NCBI GenBank assembly: GCA_009699615.1 | Contig: WLNV01000061.1 | Span: forward strand, 1-8,143 | DNA: 8,143 bases | Direction: 5' to 3' | From: Actinomycetota bacterium | Lineage (GTDB): Bacteria; Actinomycetota; Thermoleophilia; Solirubrobacterales; Solirubrobacteraceae | Part shown: positions 6,481 to 8,143 of the stretch, one piece after another | Layout of the letters: each line of letters starts with the position of its first letter | Numbering within the stretch: position 1 is the first letter of the stretch | The notes under the pieces: model-generated | Seen by the model: the letters and a program-made list of their open reading frames with translations, nothing else | Databases searched by the model: none | What the model was told of the DNA's origin: nothing | Made by a program: the position numbers and the translations under genes

Positions 6481-7554
6481 TCACGCGGGCGAACGCGTGT
6501 AATCCTCGATTTGGCGGAGAGTAGATACCCGCATCGGCTTGCCGGATTGCAGCGCTTCGAACCACGCCACAGTCGCACCAAGCCCTTCCTCTAGATCCCA
6601 CCCTGGTCGCCAACCAAGCAGCTCGCGTGCCTTGCTCGAATCGAGGCTGAGGAAGTGAGCTTCGTGCGGGTGGTCGCCGTTGTCGATCTCCCACTCAATC
6701 GGTGTGGGCCAGAGCTGAGCAAGCCGCTCGACAAGGAACGAAACGGGCTTGGCGTCGTCGACCGAGGGGCCGAAGTTCCATGCTTCGGCCTGCTCGCCAG
6801 ATTCGATCAGCGCCTGCGCAAGCACCAGGTAGCCACTGAGCGGGTTGAGGACGTGCTGCCATGGACGGACGGCGTCAGGCCTGCGGATCTGCACCGGTTC
6901 GCCGGCCATCACTGCGCGCATGATGTCGGGGATGAGGCGGTCCTCCCCCCAGTCGCCGCCGCCGATCACGTTGCCTGCGCGGGCAGAAGCGATGTTTGCG
7001 GTGCCGGGCTCTGAGAAGTACGAGCGGCGGAAGGCGTCGGTTACCAGTTCCGCCGCGCCCTTCGAATTCGAATATGGATCATGTCCACCCATTGGATCTG
7101 TCTCGACGAACGGGCGCTGCTGCTCATCGTTGTCGTAGCACTTGTCGGAGGTGACGACGACGACCGCCTGCACTCCACCGACGCGTCGGACGCCGTCGAG
7201 AACGTTGGCCGTGCCCATCACGTTTGTCTCGTAAGTCTCGAGCGGCTCGCGGAAAGATCGGCGAACGAAGGGCTGGGCGGCGAGGTGAAAGACGACATCG
7301 GGCTGGACCCGCTCGACGATTGCGTGAACGGCCTCGGCGTCACGAACGTCGGCGACGTTGTGATCGACGATCTGTTCGAGATCGGCCTGGGCAAAGAGAG
7401 CTGGCGCTGGCTGCACTTGATCTGAAAGCCCGGAGACCTCCGCGCCGAGAGAATCCAGCCAGAGACTTAGCCACGAGCCTTTGAAACCGGTATGACCGGT
7501 GACCAGCACGCGCTTGCCTTGCCAAGTTTTCGTTTCAGCGCTTGATGAGGTCAT
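6481..7554 (-). CDS. rfbG: CDP-glucose 4,6-dehydratase
   Basis: This 357-residue extended SDR makes CDP-4-keto-6-deoxyglucose from CDP-glucose, using tightly bound NAD, in the cytoplasm. Diagnostic features are the nucleotide-binding motif VTGHTGFKGSWLSLWL (18-33), TSDKCY (135-140), the catalytic HDPYSNSKGAAEL (158-170, Tyr161 and Lys165), ARAGNVIGGGDW (191-202) and RPWQHVLNPL (230-239). All are characteristic of the RfbG/DdhB group rather than dTDP-glucose dehydratases. Length matches the family. An in-frame ATG at 7659 would add 35 unrelated residues and overlap the divergent gene, so the ATG at 7554 was chosen; it has GGGA seven bases upstream and directly precedes the Rossmann fold. It is the first gene of the minus-strand operon. 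The next pathway enzyme, RfbH, lies at the left edge on the other strand. Confidence in function is high. Confidence 0.93.
   Translation of the reverse strand: MTSSSAETKTWQGKRVLVTGHTGFKGSWLSLWLDSLGAEVSGLSDQVQPAPALFAQADLEQIVDHNVADVRDAEAVHAIVERVQPDVVFHLAAQPFVRRSFREPLETYETNVMGTANVLDGVRRVGGVQAVVVVTSDKCYDNDEQQRPFVETDPMGGHDPYSNSKGAAELVTDAFRRSYFSEPGTANIASARAGNVIGGGDWGEDRLIPDIMRAVMAGEPVQIRRPDAVRPWQHVLNPLSGYLVLAQALIESGEQAEAWNFGPSVDDAKPVSFLVERLAQLWPTPIEWEIDNGDHPHEAHFLSLDSSKARELLGWRPGWDLEEGLGATVAWFEALQSGKPMRVSTLRQIEDYTRSPA
6482..6499 (-). other. Inverted repeat at the 3' end of rfbG
   Basis: CACGCG and CGCGTG form a perfect 6-bp, GC-rich stem around a 6-base loop (TTCGCC on the coding strand). The stem covers the last codons of rfbG and part of its TGA. 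No U-tract follows, so it is not a standard intrinsic terminator. It could slow the polymerase or protect the rfbG 3' end before the neuB spacer, or be chance in GC-rich coding DNA. Confidence 0.35.
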
Positions 7555-7574
7555 CTCTGGATCCCGCACGGCAA

Positions 7575-7580
7575 ATACTA
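7575..7580 (-). promoter_or_regulatory. Candidate -10 box for the minus-strand operon
   Basis: Read on the - strand, TAGTAT (7580 to 7575) matches TANNNT and lies 20 bases before the rfbG ATG. This leaves room for a short leader carrying the GGGA ribosome binding site. At 16 to 19 bases upstream no hexamer resembles TTGACA, so the -35 is absent or degenerate. The assignment rests on position and a six-base match only. Confidence 0.35.
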
Positions 7581-7589
7581 CGTGCCCAA

Positions 7590-7616
7590 GGGGATCTAGA
7601 TGACAGTACACTCCCC
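7590..7616. promoter_or_regulatory. Inverted repeats between the divergent genes, possible operator
   Basis: GGGGA (7590-7594) and TCCCC (7612-7616) form a 5-bp inverted repeat spaced by 17 bases. Just inside the left arm is the palindrome ATCTAGAT (7594-7601). They overlap the presumed promoters of both rfbG and the rightward methyltransferase, where a shared regulator could bind. The repeats are short and could arise by chance. Confidence 0.2.
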
Positions 7617-7656
7617 GCCGTGGGCTCCGAAAACATGCACGATCGCGACCATGTAA
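7600..7656 (+). other. 18-codon open frame with strong Shine-Dalgarno, overlapping the methyltransferase start
   Basis: AAGGGGA at 7588-7594 is the best Shine-Dalgarno-like sequence in this region and sits five bases before an ATG at 7600. That frame encodes 18 residues (MTVHSPPWAPKTCTIATM) and stops at TAA 7654-7656. It is out of frame with the methyltransferase, whose start it overlaps. It could be an upstream frame that couples or damps translation of the methyltransferase, or a sign of a sequencing frameshift near 7630. No similarity is recognised, and it may be untranslated. Confidence 0.25.
7607..7612 (+). promoter_or_regulatory. Candidate -10 box for the rightward methyltransferase (leaderless GTG at 7620)
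   Basis: TACACT matches TANNNT. Seven bases later comes a GTG at 7620 that is in frame with the methyltransferase. This spacing is what is seen at leaderless genes of actinobacteria and some other phyla, where transcription begins at the start codon. No TTGACA-like -35 is visible at the expected distance. Confidence 0.35.
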
Positions 7657-8143
7657 CACAGGTCAACGAGGCGTACCACGATGCAATCGCTGGTCACTAC
7701 GACGATCGCTTTGAAGGGCATTCTGATGATGTGCTCGAGTGGGTTCGCGGCCTCTTCGAGCGGGAAGTTTTCCCCGCGCTTGACGCGTTCGGCGGAACGC
7801 CACGGGTGATCGACTTTGGTTGCGGCTCGGGGTACCTCGAAGACTTCCTCGCAGGCCGCAAGCTTGACCTTCTTGGCATCGACGTATCCGAAGGCATGCT
7901 GGCTCGCGCGCGGGAGCAATTTCCAATGTGGCGGTTTGAGAAGAGGGACCTCTACAGCTTCCCGTCCGATGAGCGCTTTCACCTCGTTATGGAGAACGCG
8001 GTACTTCACCATTTAGTTGACTACGAAGCGCTGGTCGACAAGATGGCGGCGATGACGCTGCCTGGGGGCATCCTCTACCTAGGGAATGAGCCGAACCGCC
8101 GCGCGTACAAGTACCTCAAGCCGCTCGTCAAGGCATACCGCTC
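7635..8143 (+). CDS. Class I SAM-dependent methyltransferase, N-terminal part (cut by window end)
   Basis: The frame is open from the ATG at 7635 to the window end, giving 169 residues with no stop. The Rossmann-like methyltransferase core is clear: motif I VIDFGCGSGYL (58-68), the acidic end of strand two in GIDVSEGML (81-89), RDLYSF (104-109), and ENAVLHHL (120-127) followed by LPGGILYLGNEP (142-153). This is the Methyltransf_11/25 type that methylates small molecules, sugars or lipids; the substrate is not identifiable. No Shine-Dalgarno precedes this ATG. A GTG at 7620 in the same frame would add five residues and fits a leaderless start. The gene is divergent from rfbG and its location suggests a role in the same polysaccharide locus, though that is only contextual. 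It differs from the TylF-like methyltransferase at the left side. Confidence 0.85.
   Translation, partial: MHDRDHVTQVNEAYHDAIAGHYDDRFEGHSDDVLEWVRGLFEREVFPALDAFGGTPRVIDFGCGSGYLEDFLAGRKLDLLGIDVSEGMLARAREQFPMWRFEKRDLYSFPSDERFHLVMENAVLHHLVDYEALVDKMAAMTLPGGILYLGNEPNRRAYKYLKPLVKAYR

Noticed and set aside
7555..7659. N-terminal extension of RfbG from the ATG at 7659
   Set aside because: It would add 35 residues ahead of the family's usual start and overlap the divergent methyltransferase; GGGA precedes the ATG at 7554.
7596..8012. A 138-codon open frame on the - strand upstream of rfbG
   Set aside because: Antisense to the methyltransferase, whose motif I and post-motifs are clear in the + frame; no domain is recognisable in the minus reading.

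Overview
This window looks like part of a cell-surface polysaccharide (O-antigen or capsule-like) locus from a moderately high-GC bacterium. Every gene that can be recognised belongs to nucleotide-sugar biosynthesis, sugar methylation or glycosyl transfer. The lineage cannot be fixed from sequence alone. The GC-rich codon use, very compact gene packing, and a possible leaderless GTG start behind a TANNNT-type -10 box would suit an actinobacterial-type genome, but that is inference. No rRNA, tRNA, CRISPR array, insertion sequence, transposase or integrase was seen.

Layout: (1) On the left, on the + strand, are the last 59 codons of an RfbH/DdhC-type CDP-4-keto-6-deoxyglucose 3-dehydratase, followed by a TylF-like O-methyltransferase. 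(2) Convergent with these is a six-gene minus-strand operon running from about 7554 down to 950. In transcription order it encodes CDP-glucose 4,6-dehydratase (rfbG/ddhB), a NeuB-family synthase, a ThDP-dependent acetolactate-synthase-like enzyme, an extended SDR, a HAD phosphatase, and a membrane-anchored GT2 glycosyltransferase. Apart from the first 72-nt gap, its genes are separated by 4 nt or overlap by 4 to 8 nt. (3) On the right, divergent from the operon, is the start of another SAM-dependent methyltransferase, cut by the window end. The divergent control region lies at about 7555-7634.

How the genes fit together: RfbG would make CDP-4-keto-6-deoxyglucose and RfbH would remove the C3 hydroxyl, giving the precursor of CDP-3,6-dideoxyhexoses. 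In the yersiniose pathway of Yersinia, a ThDP enzyme related to acetolactate synthase (YerE) then adds a two-carbon unit from pyruvate at C4, and a reductase (YerF) reduces the new side chain. Here a ThDP enzyme and an SDR sit side by side with a 4-nt GTGA overlap, so a branched-chain dideoxy sugar is a reasonable prediction. The unexpected part is a NeuB-type (PEP-condensing) synthase in the same operon, with no CMP-sugar synthetase or UDP-GlcNAc 2-epimerase in view. Either two sugar pathways share one operon, or the locus makes a sugar that combines both chemistries. The first pathway enzyme, glucose-1-phosphate cytidylyltransferase (RfbF/DdhA), is not in the window.
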